DNA from: Pararhizobium_B sp051960215
GTDB lineage: Bacteria; Pseudomonadota; Alphaproteobacteria; Rhizobiales; Rhizobiaceae
Assembly (NCBI GenBank): GCA_051960215.1
Contig: JBQCEN010000066.1
Coordinates: 1-13,804, forward strand
Length of the DNA stretch: 13,804 nucleotides
Direction of reading: 5' to 3'
Under the pieces are notes generated by a model, which made no database searches, was not told where the DNA came from, and was given only the letters and a program-made list of their open reading frames with translations. Position 1 is the stretch's first letter, and each line of letters starts with the position of its first letter. The position numbers and the translations under genes are program-made. Shown piece by piece: positions 7,523-13,804 of this stretch.

Positions 7523-9192
7523 CCGAAGTGACCCGGATCGACAACACCCGCCGCATCCGCGCCGATCGCGGCGCCGAAATCACGGCGAAGAGCTGGCTGA
7601 CCGAGGCGCCGCTCCGGATGCTGATGAACAACCTCGATGCCGAGGTGGCGGAGCGGCCGGGTGAGCTCGTCGTCTATGGCGGCATCGGCCGGGCGGCCCG
7701 CAACTGGGAATGCTTCGACCGCATCGTCGCGGCGCTGAAGGGGCTTGAGAGCGACGAGACGCTGCTCGTCCAGTCCGGCAAGCCGGTCGGCGTCTTCCGC
7801 ACGCATGCGGACGCGCCGCGCGTTCTGATCGCCAATTCCAACCTCGTACCCCACTGGGCGAACTGGGACCATTTCAACGAACTCGATCGCAAGGGCCTGA
7901 TGATGTACGGCCAGATGACGGCCGGCTCGTGGATCTATATCGGCAGCCAGGGCATCGTTCAGGGCACCTACGAGACCTTCGTGGAGCTGGGCCGCCAGCA
8001 CTATGGCGGCGACCTCTCCGGGCGCTGGATCCTGACCGCCGGCCTCGGCGGCATGGGCGGCGCGCAGCCGCTCGCCGCGACCATGGCCGGCGCCTCCTGC
8101 CTTGCCGTCGAGTGCCAGGCGAGCCGCATCGAGATGCGGTTGAAGACCGGCTATGTCGACGTCCAGGCGAAGGATCTCGACGACGCGCTGGCGATCATCG
8201 CCGAGGCGACGCGGGCGAAGAAGGCGGTCGCCGTCGCGCTGCTCGGAAACGCCGCCGACGTCTTCCCGGAGCTGGTGCGCCGCGGCGTCCGGCCGGATGC
8301 CGTTACCGACCAGACCTCGGCGCACGACCCGGTGAACGGTTATCTCCCGAAGGGCTGGACGGTCGCCGAATGGGAGGCGCGGCGCGAGCGCGAGCCGAAG
8401 GCCGTCGAGAAGGCGGCGCGCGCCTCGATGGCCGGCCACGTCCGCGCCATGCTCGACTTCCACCGCATGGGTATCCCGACCGTCGACTACGGCAACAACA
8501 TCCGGCAGATGGCGAAGGACGAGGGCGTCGCGGACGCCTTCGACTTCCCGGGCTTCGTGCCCGCCTATATCCGGCCGCTCTTCTGCCGCGGCATCGGGCC
8601 CTTCCGCTGGGCCGCTCTCTCCGGCGATCCTGAGGACATCTACCAGACCGACGAGAAGGTCAAGGAGCTGCTGCCCGAGAACAAGCACCTGCACAACTGG
8701 CTCGACATGGCGCGGGAACGCATCCGCTTCCAGGGCCTGCCGGCGCGCATCTGCTGGGTGGGGCTCGGCGATCGCCACCGGCTCGGCCTCGCCTTCAACG
8801 AGATGGTGGCGAAGGGCGAGCTCAAGGCGCCGATCGTCATCGGCCGCGACCATCTCGATTCAGGTTCGGTCGCCAGCCCGAACCGCGAGACGGAGGCGAT
8901 GCGGGATGGCTCGGACGCCGTCTCGGACTGGCCGCTGCTCAACGCGCTGCTCAATACCGCCTCAGGCGCGACGTGGGTGTCGCTGCACCACGGGGGCGGC
9001 GTCGGCATGGGGTATTCGCAGCACGCCGGCATGGTCATCTGCTGCGACGGCACGGAGGATGCGGCGCGCCGCATCGCGCGCGTGCTCTGGAACGACCCGG
9101 CGACGGGCGTCATGCGCCACGCCGACGCCGGCTACGACATCGCCATCGACTGCGCCCGCGAACACGGGCTGAACCTGCCGGGGATCCTCTGA
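7519..9192 (+). CDS. hutU: Urocanate hydratase (urocanase)
   Basis: A 557-residue enzyme, the usual length, adding water to urocanate to form 4-imidazolone-5-propionate (second step) with tightly bound NAD+ acting as electrophile. GLGGMGGAQP at 175-184 is the dinucleotide-binding loop. YGNNIRQ (324-330) and FCRGIGPFRW (355-364) are family-specific. The urocanase signature FQGLPARICWVGLGDR spans 404-419 with the active-site cysteine at 412. GGAG at 7507-7510 serves as RBS, 8 bases upstream of the ATG that overlaps the hutG stop. An in-frame start at 7465 would lie well inside hutG and is unlikely. Last gene of hutIHGU; no T-rich terminator follows, but a strong palindrome begins 70 bases downstream. 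Confidence 0.98.
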   Translation: MTEVTRIDNTRRIRADRGAEITAKSWLTEAPLRMLMNNLDAEVAERPGELVVYGGIGRAARNWECFDRIVAALKGLESDETLLVQSGKPVGVFRTHADAPRVLIANSNLVPHWANWDHFNELDRKGLMMYGQMTAGSWIYIGSQGIVQGTYETFVELGRQHYGGDLSGRWILTAGLGGMGGAQPLAATMAGASCLAVECQASRIEMRLKTGYVDVQAKDLDDALAIIAEATRAKKAVAVALLGNAADVFPELVRRGVRPDAVTDQTSAHDPVNGYLPKGWTVAEWEARREREPKAVEKAARASMAGHVRAMLDFHRMGIPTVDYGNNIRQMAKDEGVADAFDFPGFVPAYIRPLFCRGIGPFRWAALSGDPEDIYQTDEKVKELLPENKHLHNWLDMARERIRFQGLPARICWVGLGDRHRLGLAFNEMVAKGELKAPIVIGRDHLDSGSVASPNRETEAMRDGSDAVSDWPLLNALLNTASGATWVSLHHGGGVGMGYSQHAGMVICCDGTEDAARRIARVLWNDPATGVMRHADAGYDIAIDCAREHGLNLPGIL

Positions 9193-9262
9193 GTTTCATC
9201 CGCGTCGGGGGCCATCCGCCTCTTCGTCATGCGCCCGCTTGGATGCCAACAGGCACTCTCTG

Positions 9263-9344
9263 GTCGTCATCCTCGGACTTGTTCCGAGGATGACGACGCT
9301 CGCCGCGATCGGCGTCGGCAGATGGTCGGGACAAGCCCGACCAT
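9263..9344. repeat. Pair of related palindromes, RIME-like intergenic element
   Basis: First palindrome: 15-bp perfect arms GTCGTCATCCTCGGA (9263-9277) and its complement (9283-9297), loop CTTGT. Second: 9-bp perfect arms ATGGTCGGG (9322-9330) and complement (9336-9344), loop ACAAG. The loops are exact reverse complements. Read on the minus strand, the second unit has the same outline as the first (GTCAT, then TCGG, then CTTGT), so they are two diverged copies in opposite orientation. This layout recalls the rhizobial intergenic mosaic elements (RIME); the family name is my inference. It lies after hutU and could stall transcription or stabilise the hut mRNA 3' end. The rest of the gene-free 9193-9504 spacer holds nothing I can support beyond the RBS of the next gene. 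Confidence 0.75.
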
Positions 9345-9504
9345 GACGCCGGGGATCGGCGGCGGCTGTCGTTTTCCGTGCAACGCGCGCTCCTGCCGCT
9401 AGGTTAAACCCTTTGGGTGGCTTCCATGGCCGCGTGCGACGGCGTAGCGGGTGGGTCGACGGAGACGGGAGCGCGGGCATGGCCAACCTCTTCGGGAGGC
9501 CGGC

Positions 9505-10893
9505 ATGAGCCGGCAATTCGACGCCATCATCATCGGCGCCGGGCAGGCGGGTCCGCCGCTTGCCGGCCGGCTGACGGCGGCCGGCATGACGGTCGCCCTC
9601 GTCGAGCGGCATCTCGTCGGCGGAACCTGCGTCAACACCGGCTGCACGCCGACGAAGACGCTCGTCGCCAGCGCGCGGGTGGCGCATCTTGCCCGGCGGG
9701 CCGCCGATTTCGGCGTGGTGGTGCCGGGCGGCGTGACGGTGGACATAGCGCAAGCGAGGGCTCGTGCGGACAAGGTCGCCTCGGCTTCCCGGGAAGGGCT
9801 GGAGGCGACGCTCAAGACCATGGACCGCTGCACCTTCCTGCGCGGCCACGCGCGGTTCACCGGCGAGCGGACGGTCGCCGTGGGCGACGAGACGTTCTCT
9901 GCCGACCGCATCTTCCTCGACGTCGGTGGGCGCGCGATGATGCCTGACATGCCGGGCCTCGCGGATGTCGCGGTGCTGACGAACACGTCGATCCTCGCGC
10001 TCGACGTCGTTCCGCGCCATCTCGTCGTGGTCGGCGGCAGCTATGTCGGCCTCGAATTCGCGCAGATGTACCGCCGCTTCGGCGCCGAAGTGACCGTCGT
10101 CGAGAAGGGCGAGCGGCTGATTTCGCGCGAGGATGCGGACGTGTCGGAGGCCGTACAGGATATCCTGGAAGGGGAAGGCGTCGCGATCAGAACCGGGGCC
10201 GAGTGCATCCGCTTCGCGCCGCACGAGAACGGCATCGCCGTCGGCCTCGAATGCGCCTCCGGCGCGCCGGAGGTGGTCGGCTCCCATGTGCTGATGGCGG
10301 TCGGCCGCCGGCCGAACACCGACGACCTCGGCCTGGAGAAGGCGGGCGTGAAGACGGACGAGCGGGGGCATATCGTCGTCGACGAGACGCTCCAGACCAA
10401 CGTCCCCGGCATCTTCGCGCTTGGCGACTGCAACGGTCGCGGCGCCTTCACCCATACCGCCTACAACGATTTCGAGATCGTTGCCGCGAACCTCCTCGAC
10501 GACGCCTGCCGGCGCGTCGGCGACCGCATCCCCGTCTACGCGCTCTATATCGACCCGCCGCTCGGGCGCGTCGGCATGAGCCGCGGCCAGGCCGAGGCCG
10601 CCGGCAAGCGCGTGCGCGTCGGGCGCCGGCCGATGACGCGCGTTTCGCGTGCGATCGAGAAAGGCGAGACGGCGGGCTTCATGGAGATTGTCGTCGACGC
10701 CGAAAGCGAGGCGATCCTCGGCGGGACGATCCTCGGACCGGGCGGGGATGAGGCGATCCACGCGATCATCGACATGATGGCGGCGGGCGGAACTGCTGAC
10801 ACCATGCGCCGGACGATGCATATTCACCCGACCGTTTCGGAATTGATCCCGACGATCGCCGGCGAACTGAAACGGCCGGGCACGGAAGGATAG
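9505..10893 (+). CDS. MerA/Lpd-like FAD-dependent disulfide oxidoreductase, substrate unknown
   Basis: A 462-residue class I pyridine nucleotide-disulfide oxidoreductase. The FAD loop GAGQAG is at 11-16, the redox disulfide at Cys42/Cys47 in GGTCVNTGCTPTKT, and the NAD(P)H loop GGSYVG at 177-182 with Glu200 after the next strand, which hints at NADH preference. The second FAD motif is IFALGDCNGRG (303-313), and the C-terminal dimer domain carries His441-Pro442 and Glu446 in HIHPTVSEL, the catalytic base pair. Such sequences are often labelled mercuric reductase, but there is no N-terminal heavy-metal domain and no C-terminal Cys-Cys pair, so mercury reduction is unlikely. A lipoamide role is also unsupported, as no dehydrogenase complex genes are nearby. 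GGGAGG at 9494-9499, five bases before the ATG, fixes the start over an upstream in-frame GTG/ATG-type start at 9451. The Mo-enzyme gene follows after four bases. Confidence 0.88.
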   Translation: MSRQFDAIIIGAGQAGPPLAGRLTAAGMTVALVERHLVGGTCVNTGCTPTKTLVASARVAHLARRAADFGVVVPGGVTVDIAQARARADKVASASREGLEATLKTMDRCTFLRGHARFTGERTVAVGDETFSADRIFLDVGGRAMMPDMPGLADVAVLTNTSILALDVVPRHLVVVGGSYVGLEFAQMYRRFGAEVTVVEKGERLISREDADVSEAVQDILEGEGVAIRTGAECIRFAPHENGIAVGLECASGAPEVVGSHVLMAVGRRPNTDDLGLEKAGVKTDERGHIVVDETLQTNVPGIFALGDCNGRGAFTHTAYNDFEIVAANLLDDACRRVGDRIPVYALYIDPPLGRVGMSRGQAEAAGKRVRVGRRPMTRVSRAIEKGETAGFMEIVVDAESEAILGGTILGPGGDEAIHAIIDMMAAGGTADTMRRTMHIHPTVSELIPTIAGELKRPGTEG

Positions 10894-10897
10894 CGCG

Positions 10898-11545
10898 ATG
10901 GCCGAAGACGACCTGCCGGAGGCGAGCAAGCTGACGCGCTCGAAGCTGCGCTGGGCGGCGGAGCACAAGGCCTTCCGCGGGCGCGGCGAAAGCGAGCGGC
11001 TGCCGCCCGGCCAGCACAGGGTCGAGGACTGGCCGGTGCTTGATCTTGGCGAGCAGCCGGCGGTTGCGGAGGAGCAGTGGCGGCTCGACGTGCGGGGGCT
11101 CGTCGGAAAGCCGCTGACGATCGACTGGAACGGCTTCCTCGCATTGCCGCTGAGCGCGGTGCGCTCCGACATCCACTGCGTGACGAGCTGGTCTCGCTTC
11201 GACAACGACTGGCAGGGCGTGCTGACGCGGGACCTGCTTGATGCGGTCGAGCCGGCGGAGAGCGCGCGGTTCGTCATGCTGACAAGCTATGACGGCTATA
11301 CGACGAACCTGCCGCTCGACGATTTCGCCGCGCCTGACGCCATTCTCGCGCATCGCTGGCAGGGCCAGCCGATCAGCCGCGCGCATGGCGGGCCGATGCG
11401 CCTCGTCGTGCCGCATCTCTACTTCTGGAAGAGCGCGAAATGGCTGAACCGGATCGACTTCATCCCGGCCGACAAGGCCGGGTTCTGGGAGATGAACGGC
11501 TACCACATGCGCGGCGACCCTTGGGCAGAAGAGCGCTATTCCTGA
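10898..11545 (+). CDS. Small sulfite-oxidase-family molybdopterin oxidoreductase
   Basis: A 215-residue protein consisting almost only of the oxidoreductase molybdopterin domain of the sulfite oxidase family. The segment DIHCVTSWSRFDNDWQGV places the presumed molybdenum-ligating cysteine at residue 94. YDGYTTNLPLDD (about 130-141), HGGPMRLVVPHLYFWKSAKW and the C-terminal GFWEMNGYHMRGDPW are typical of the bacterial subgroup lacking the dimerisation domain. No heme domain, Tat or Sec signal or membrane segment is visible, so it should be cytosolic, unlike periplasmic MsrP/YedY. The natural substrate of this subgroup is not settled. ATG 10898 follows GGAAGGA (10884-10890) by seven bases and the preceding stop by four, so it is co-transcribed with the disulfide reductase, suggesting joint redox chemistry on a sulfur or oxyanion compound; this is inference. 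Confidence 0.87.
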   Translation: MAEDDLPEASKLTRSKLRWAAEHKAFRGRGESERLPPGQHRVEDWPVLDLGEQPAVAEEQWRLDVRGLVGKPLTIDWNGFLALPLSAVRSDIHCVTSWSRFDNDWQGVLTRDLLDAVEPAESARFVMLTSYDGYTTNLPLDDFAAPDAILAHRWQGQPISRAHGGPMRLVVPHLYFWKSAKWLNRIDFIPADKAGFWEMNGYHMRGDPWAEERYS

Positions 11546-11604
11546 GGCTGAGCGATCGAAGCCTGCTCTGCAACCATGCTCGCTGGGCCGGCTGCCGGAC
11601 CACT

Positions 11605-11614
11605 ACCAATTGGT
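11605..11614. promoter_or_regulatory. Perfect palindrome, candidate operator upstream of regulator gene
   Basis: ACCAATTGGT is a perfect 10-bp palindrome in an AT-richer patch of the 186-base spacer before the response regulator. Nothing ties it to a particular protein; short palindromes can occur by chance. Confidence 0.25.
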
Positions 11615-11628
11615 GAAGACCGAGCCGG

Positions 11629-11644
11629 ATTTGATGTGACAAAT
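11629..11644. promoter_or_regulatory. Spaced dyad, candidate operator upstream of regulator gene
   Basis: ATTTG, six bases, then CAAAT forms a 16-base dyad, centred 27 bases from the palindrome at 11605-11614. Just downstream, TTGCGC (11648-11653) and TATCCT (11672-11677), 18 bases apart, could be a weak promoter for the response regulator. The left half resembles an FNR/FixK half-site (TTGAT) but the right half does not. Confidence 0.28.
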
Positions 11645-11731
11645 GTGTTGCGCGGATTCGCCCGCGGCGCTTATCCTCCCACCCGTCAAAGGTGCCACAT
11701 CTGTACACCGCCAAGGGAGGAGGGTGACGGG

Positions 11732-12427
11732 ATGTTCATCCTGATCGTCGACGACCATCCGCTGGTCTGTTCGGCTCTCGAACTGACGCTGAGGAACGGC
11801 CTCGACCCGTGCGAGGTCCTGCAGGCGCACTCGGCTGCGGAAGCTCTGGCGAAGATCCGCGACTGCCCGGAGCTCGATCTTGTTCTTCTCGATCTGAAAC
11901 TGCCTGACGTGGACGGCTTCCAGGGGCTCGTCCAGTTGCGCGAGGCGGCGCCGTGGCTGCCGATCCTCGTTCTTTCGGGCCTCGACGACACGCGCCTTGC
12001 CGAGCTGGTGGAGGGCTACGGCGCCTTCGGCTTCCTCAACAAGCGCGCGAGCGCCGAGGAGATCGTCGGCGCTGCACGGGCGATCATGGAAGGCGAGAAG
12101 GTCTTCCCGACGACCGCGGCTGCGCGCGGCTGCGGCGCCGGACGAAGCCCGGATCAGGTCGCGCATGCCATCCATCTCCTTACGCCGCAGCAGCGGACCG
12201 TGCTGCGCATGCTTGGCGAAGGGCTCCTCAACAAGCAGATCGCCTACGAGCTCTCGATCAGCGAATCGACGGTGAAGGGCCATGTCTCTGCGATCCTGCG
12301 CAAGTTCGAGGTGCCCTCGCGCATGCAGGCGGTGCTGATGGCGCAGGGCGGCGTCTTCGATCAGGCGCTCGGCTCGGCCGACAGGTCGCCCGCGCGCCCT
12401 GCTTCCCTTGAGAGGTGGAACAGATAG
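11732..12427 (+). CDS. LuxR/NarL-type response regulator
   Basis: A 231-residue two-component regulator. The receiver domain covers residues 1-120: acidic pocket Asp7-Asp8, phospho-acceptor Asp54 (VLLDLKLPDVDG), Ser82 (LVLSG) and Lys104 (FLNKRAS), all conserved, so phosphorylation is expected. After a short linker, residues about 148-205 form a LuxR/GerE helix-turn-helix (LTPQQRTVLRMLGEGLLNKQ, then IAYELSISESTVKGHVSAIL), which binds DNA. About 22 extra residues follow the HTH, rich in Ser, Ala, Pro and Arg; this tail is encoded in the 67-bp overlap with the convergent histidine kinase gene. The start is chosen by the strong GGGAGGAGGG (11715-11724) seven bases upstream; the open frame extends to 11576, but those residues resemble no receiver sequence. 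The 186-base gap from the Mo-enzyme gene suggests its own promoter. Its likely partner is the adjacent kinase; the target genes are unknown. Confidence 0.93.
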   Translation: MFILIVDDHPLVCSALELTLRNGLDPCEVLQAHSAAEALAKIRDCPELDLVLLDLKLPDVDGFQGLVQLREAAPWLPILVLSGLDDTRLAELVEGYGAFGFLNKRASAEEIVGAARAIMEGEKVFPTTAAARGCGAGRSPDQVAHAIHLLTPQQRTVLRMLGEGLLNKQIAYELSISESTVKGHVSAILRKFEVPSRMQAVLMAQGGVFDQALGSADRSPARPASLERWNR

Positions 12428-13804
12428 GCGCGCAGTTGCGCAGGCTTCAGCGGCTTCGAGAAATACTCGATCCGCTTCGCCTTCGCCCGCTCCTTGATGC
12501 GGATCGACTGGTCGGCCGTGACCAGGATGCCCGGCAGGTCTCGGCCGAGGTGCTCGCGCAGCAGGATGATCGCGTCGATGCCGTCGATGTCGCCATCGAG
12601 GTGCAGGTCGGCGATGATCGCGTCCGGCGACAGCGCCTGGCGTTCGACGATCTCCAGAAGGGCCGGATAGGACGGCGCGACGACGCTTTTGAGGTGCCAG
12701 TGGTCGAAGAGGGTCGTCATCGCATTGGCGACGGTCTCGTCGTTCTCGAGCACGAAGAGATGGCCGTTTTCGGCTGCCGGCGGCTCCGCTCCGGCAAGGA
12801 TCGGCACGACCGGTGCCGAAGGCATGATGGCGGGAACCGCCGGCGGCCGGCGATCCATGACGAGCGGCACGTCGATCGAGAAGCATGAGCCGCGGCCGAC
12901 CTCGGAGCGCAGATGCACAGGGTGGTCGAGCAGCTCTGCCGCACGTCGGACGATCGCAAGGCCGAGGCCGAGGCCGCGCACCGGCGAGGACGGCGGGGCG
13001 GCGCGCCGGAACTCCTCGAAGATCGCCTCGCGATGCTCGACGGCGATGCCGGGGCCGGTGTCGTGGACCTCGATCGACAGCGTACCGGCGTGCCGGCGCG
13101 CGCCGAGGAGCACCGAGCCCCGCTCGGTGTACTTGATCGCATTCGAGAGAAAGTTCTGCAGGATCCGGCGGAGCAGGTGCGCGTCGGAGCGCACGACGGT
13201 GGCGCTTGCGACGACGCGCAGCGCGACGCCGCGCTGGCGGGCGAGCGCGTCGAACTCCATCGCAAGCCCGCGGAACATCGCGTCGACGTCGACATTCGAA
13301 AGCTTGAGCTGGTAGCCGCCGGCGTCCATCTTCGAGATGTCCAGGATGGTGCTGAGCAGCGCCTCGGTCGACTGGAAGGCGAAGCCGATCTTCTCCATCA
13401 GGTCGTGTGCCTCCGGCGCCACGAAGCGGGAGGTCTCCAGCGCCGTTAGGTAGAGCCGCGCGGAATTGAGCGGCTGCAGGAGGTCGTGGCTTGCCGCCGC
13501 GAGGAAGCGGGTCTTGCCGAGGTTCGCCGCCTCCGCCGCCTTGCGCATCTTTTCCAGCGCCTCGGCCGTCTTCTGGTGCTTCAGCACTTCGTCCTGGAGC
13601 ACGTCGTTGAGCCGCATCAGCTCGGCCGTCCGCTCCTGGACCCGGGCCTCCAGCGCCTCGTTGCTCTGCTCGAGCATCCGTGCCGCCTGGATCTGCGGCG
13701 TGACGTCGGTCATCGTCACGACGAAGCCGTCGTCCGGCATCCCGCGGAAGTTCGCGGCGACGACGCGCCCGCCGGGATAGGTGATCTCGATGCGCAGGGG
13801 ATAG
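12361..13804 (-). CDS. Hybrid sensor histidine kinase (PAS-HisKA-HATPase-REC), truncated at right edge
   Basis: 481 codons are visible and the frame is still open at the window edge, so the N terminus is missing; the Met at 13740 is internal. The visible start (ITYPGGRVVAANFRGMPDDGF, then VVTMTDVT) is the end of a PAS sensor domain. An amphipathic coiled coil follows (EALEARVQERTAELMRLND), then the HisKA box FLAAASHDLLQPLN with phospho-His encoded at 13486-13488. The HATPase domain shows an N box (LQNFLSNAIKYT), G1 (DTGPGI) and G2 (RGLGLGLAIV). A proline-rich linker leads to a C-terminal receiver with LENDE, the phospho-Asp in IIADLHL, VTAD and SKP, all apparently functional. The ASHDLLQPLN box is typical of PAS-containing soluble hybrid kinases paired with LuxR-type regulators. 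No membrane segment is visible in this part. It converges on the response regulator gene, overlapping it by 67 bp. The signal is unknown. Confidence 0.93.
   Translation of the reverse strand, partial: YPLRIEITYPGGRVVAANFRGMPDDGFVVTMTDVTPQIQAARMLEQSNEALEARVQERTAELMRLNDVLQDEVLKHQKTAEALEKMRKAAEAANLGKTRFLAAASHDLLQPLNSARLYLTALETSRFVAPEAHDLMEKIGFAFQSTEALLSTILDISKMDAGGYQLKLSNVDVDAMFRGLAMEFDALARQRGVALRVVASATVVRSDAHLLRRILQNFLSNAIKYTERGSVLLGARRHAGTLSIEVHDTGPGIAVEHREAIFEEFRRAAPPSSPVRGLGLGLAIVRRAAELLDHPVHLRSEVGRGSCFSIDVPLVMDRRPPAVPAIMPSAPVVPILAGAEPPAAENGHLFVLENDETVANAMTTLFDHWHLKSVVAPSYPALLEIVERQALSPDAIIADLHLDGDIDGIDAIILLREHLGRDLPGILVTADQSIRIKERAKAKRIEYFSKPLKPAQLRAYLFHLSREAGRAGDLSAEPSA

Noticed and set aside
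7411..8853. Minus-strand open frame of 480 codons opposite hutU
   Set aside because: Shadow of hutU, which has the complete urocanase signature on the plus strand.
9505..10893. Mercuric reductase (merA)
   Set aside because: Only the redox disulfide resembles MerA; the N-terminal metal-binding domain and the C-terminal Cys-Cys needed to handle Hg(II) are absent, and no other mer gene is present.
9196..11277. Long minus-strand open frame of 693 codons opposite the reductase and Mo-enzyme genes
   Set aside because: Arg/Ala/His-rich composition with no recognisable domain; a mirror of high-GC coding sequence on the plus strand, which shows clear catalytic motifs.
11629..11644. FNR/FixK binding site
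   Set aside because: Only the left half (TTGAT) fits; the right half lacks ATCAA at the required spacing.

Overview
The window is high-GC DNA whose gene set and style point to an alphaproteobacterium of the Rhizobiaceae or a close relative. The evidence is a five-step histidine degradation (hut) cluster built around HutF, a GntR-type HutC repressor, a tRNA-Lys with encoded CCA, and a pair of palindromes after hutU resembling rhizobial intergenic mosaic repeats. The genus cannot be fixed from the sequence alone.

Layout. 1-639: 3' part of a PhzF-family isomerase gene. 656-828: a hairpin, a good sigma70-type promoter and tRNA-Lys(CTT). 1002-1649: a DUF1275 (YoaK-like) membrane protein gene, meeting hutF tail to tail with 4 bases between stops. 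1654-3784 (minus): hutC followed by hutF. 3785-3888: divergent control region with a promoter and a probable HutC operator on its -10. 3889-9192 (plus): hutI-hutH-hutG-hutU, with every junction a 4-base ATGA overlap. 9193-9504: gene-free spacer with the palindrome pair. 9505-11545: two-gene unit of a MerA/Lpd-like FAD disulfide reductase and a small sulfite-oxidase-like molybdenum enzyme. 11732-12427: LuxR-type response regulator. 12361-13804 (minus): hybrid histidine kinase running off the right edge, its 3' end overlapping that of the regulator by 67 bp.

How the genes work together. HutH deaminates histidine to urocanate, HutU hydrates it to imidazolonepropionate, HutI opens the ring to formiminoglutamate, HutF removes the imino nitrogen as ammonia to give N-formylglutamate, and HutG releases formate and glutamate. 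HutC, by family precedent relieved by urocanate, probably represses both arms from the shared spacer. No histidine transporter or hutD is present in the window. The reductase/Mo-enzyme pair has no assignable substrate and is the part of the window least explained by known biology. The convergent kinase and regulator probably form a signalling pair with unknown input.

Most of the window is conventional metabolism. I see no CRISPR array, insertion sequence, phage gene or defence system, and I do not claim a new system. The best leads are the reductase/Mo-enzyme pair, the overlapping two-component genes and the dyads upstream of the regulator.
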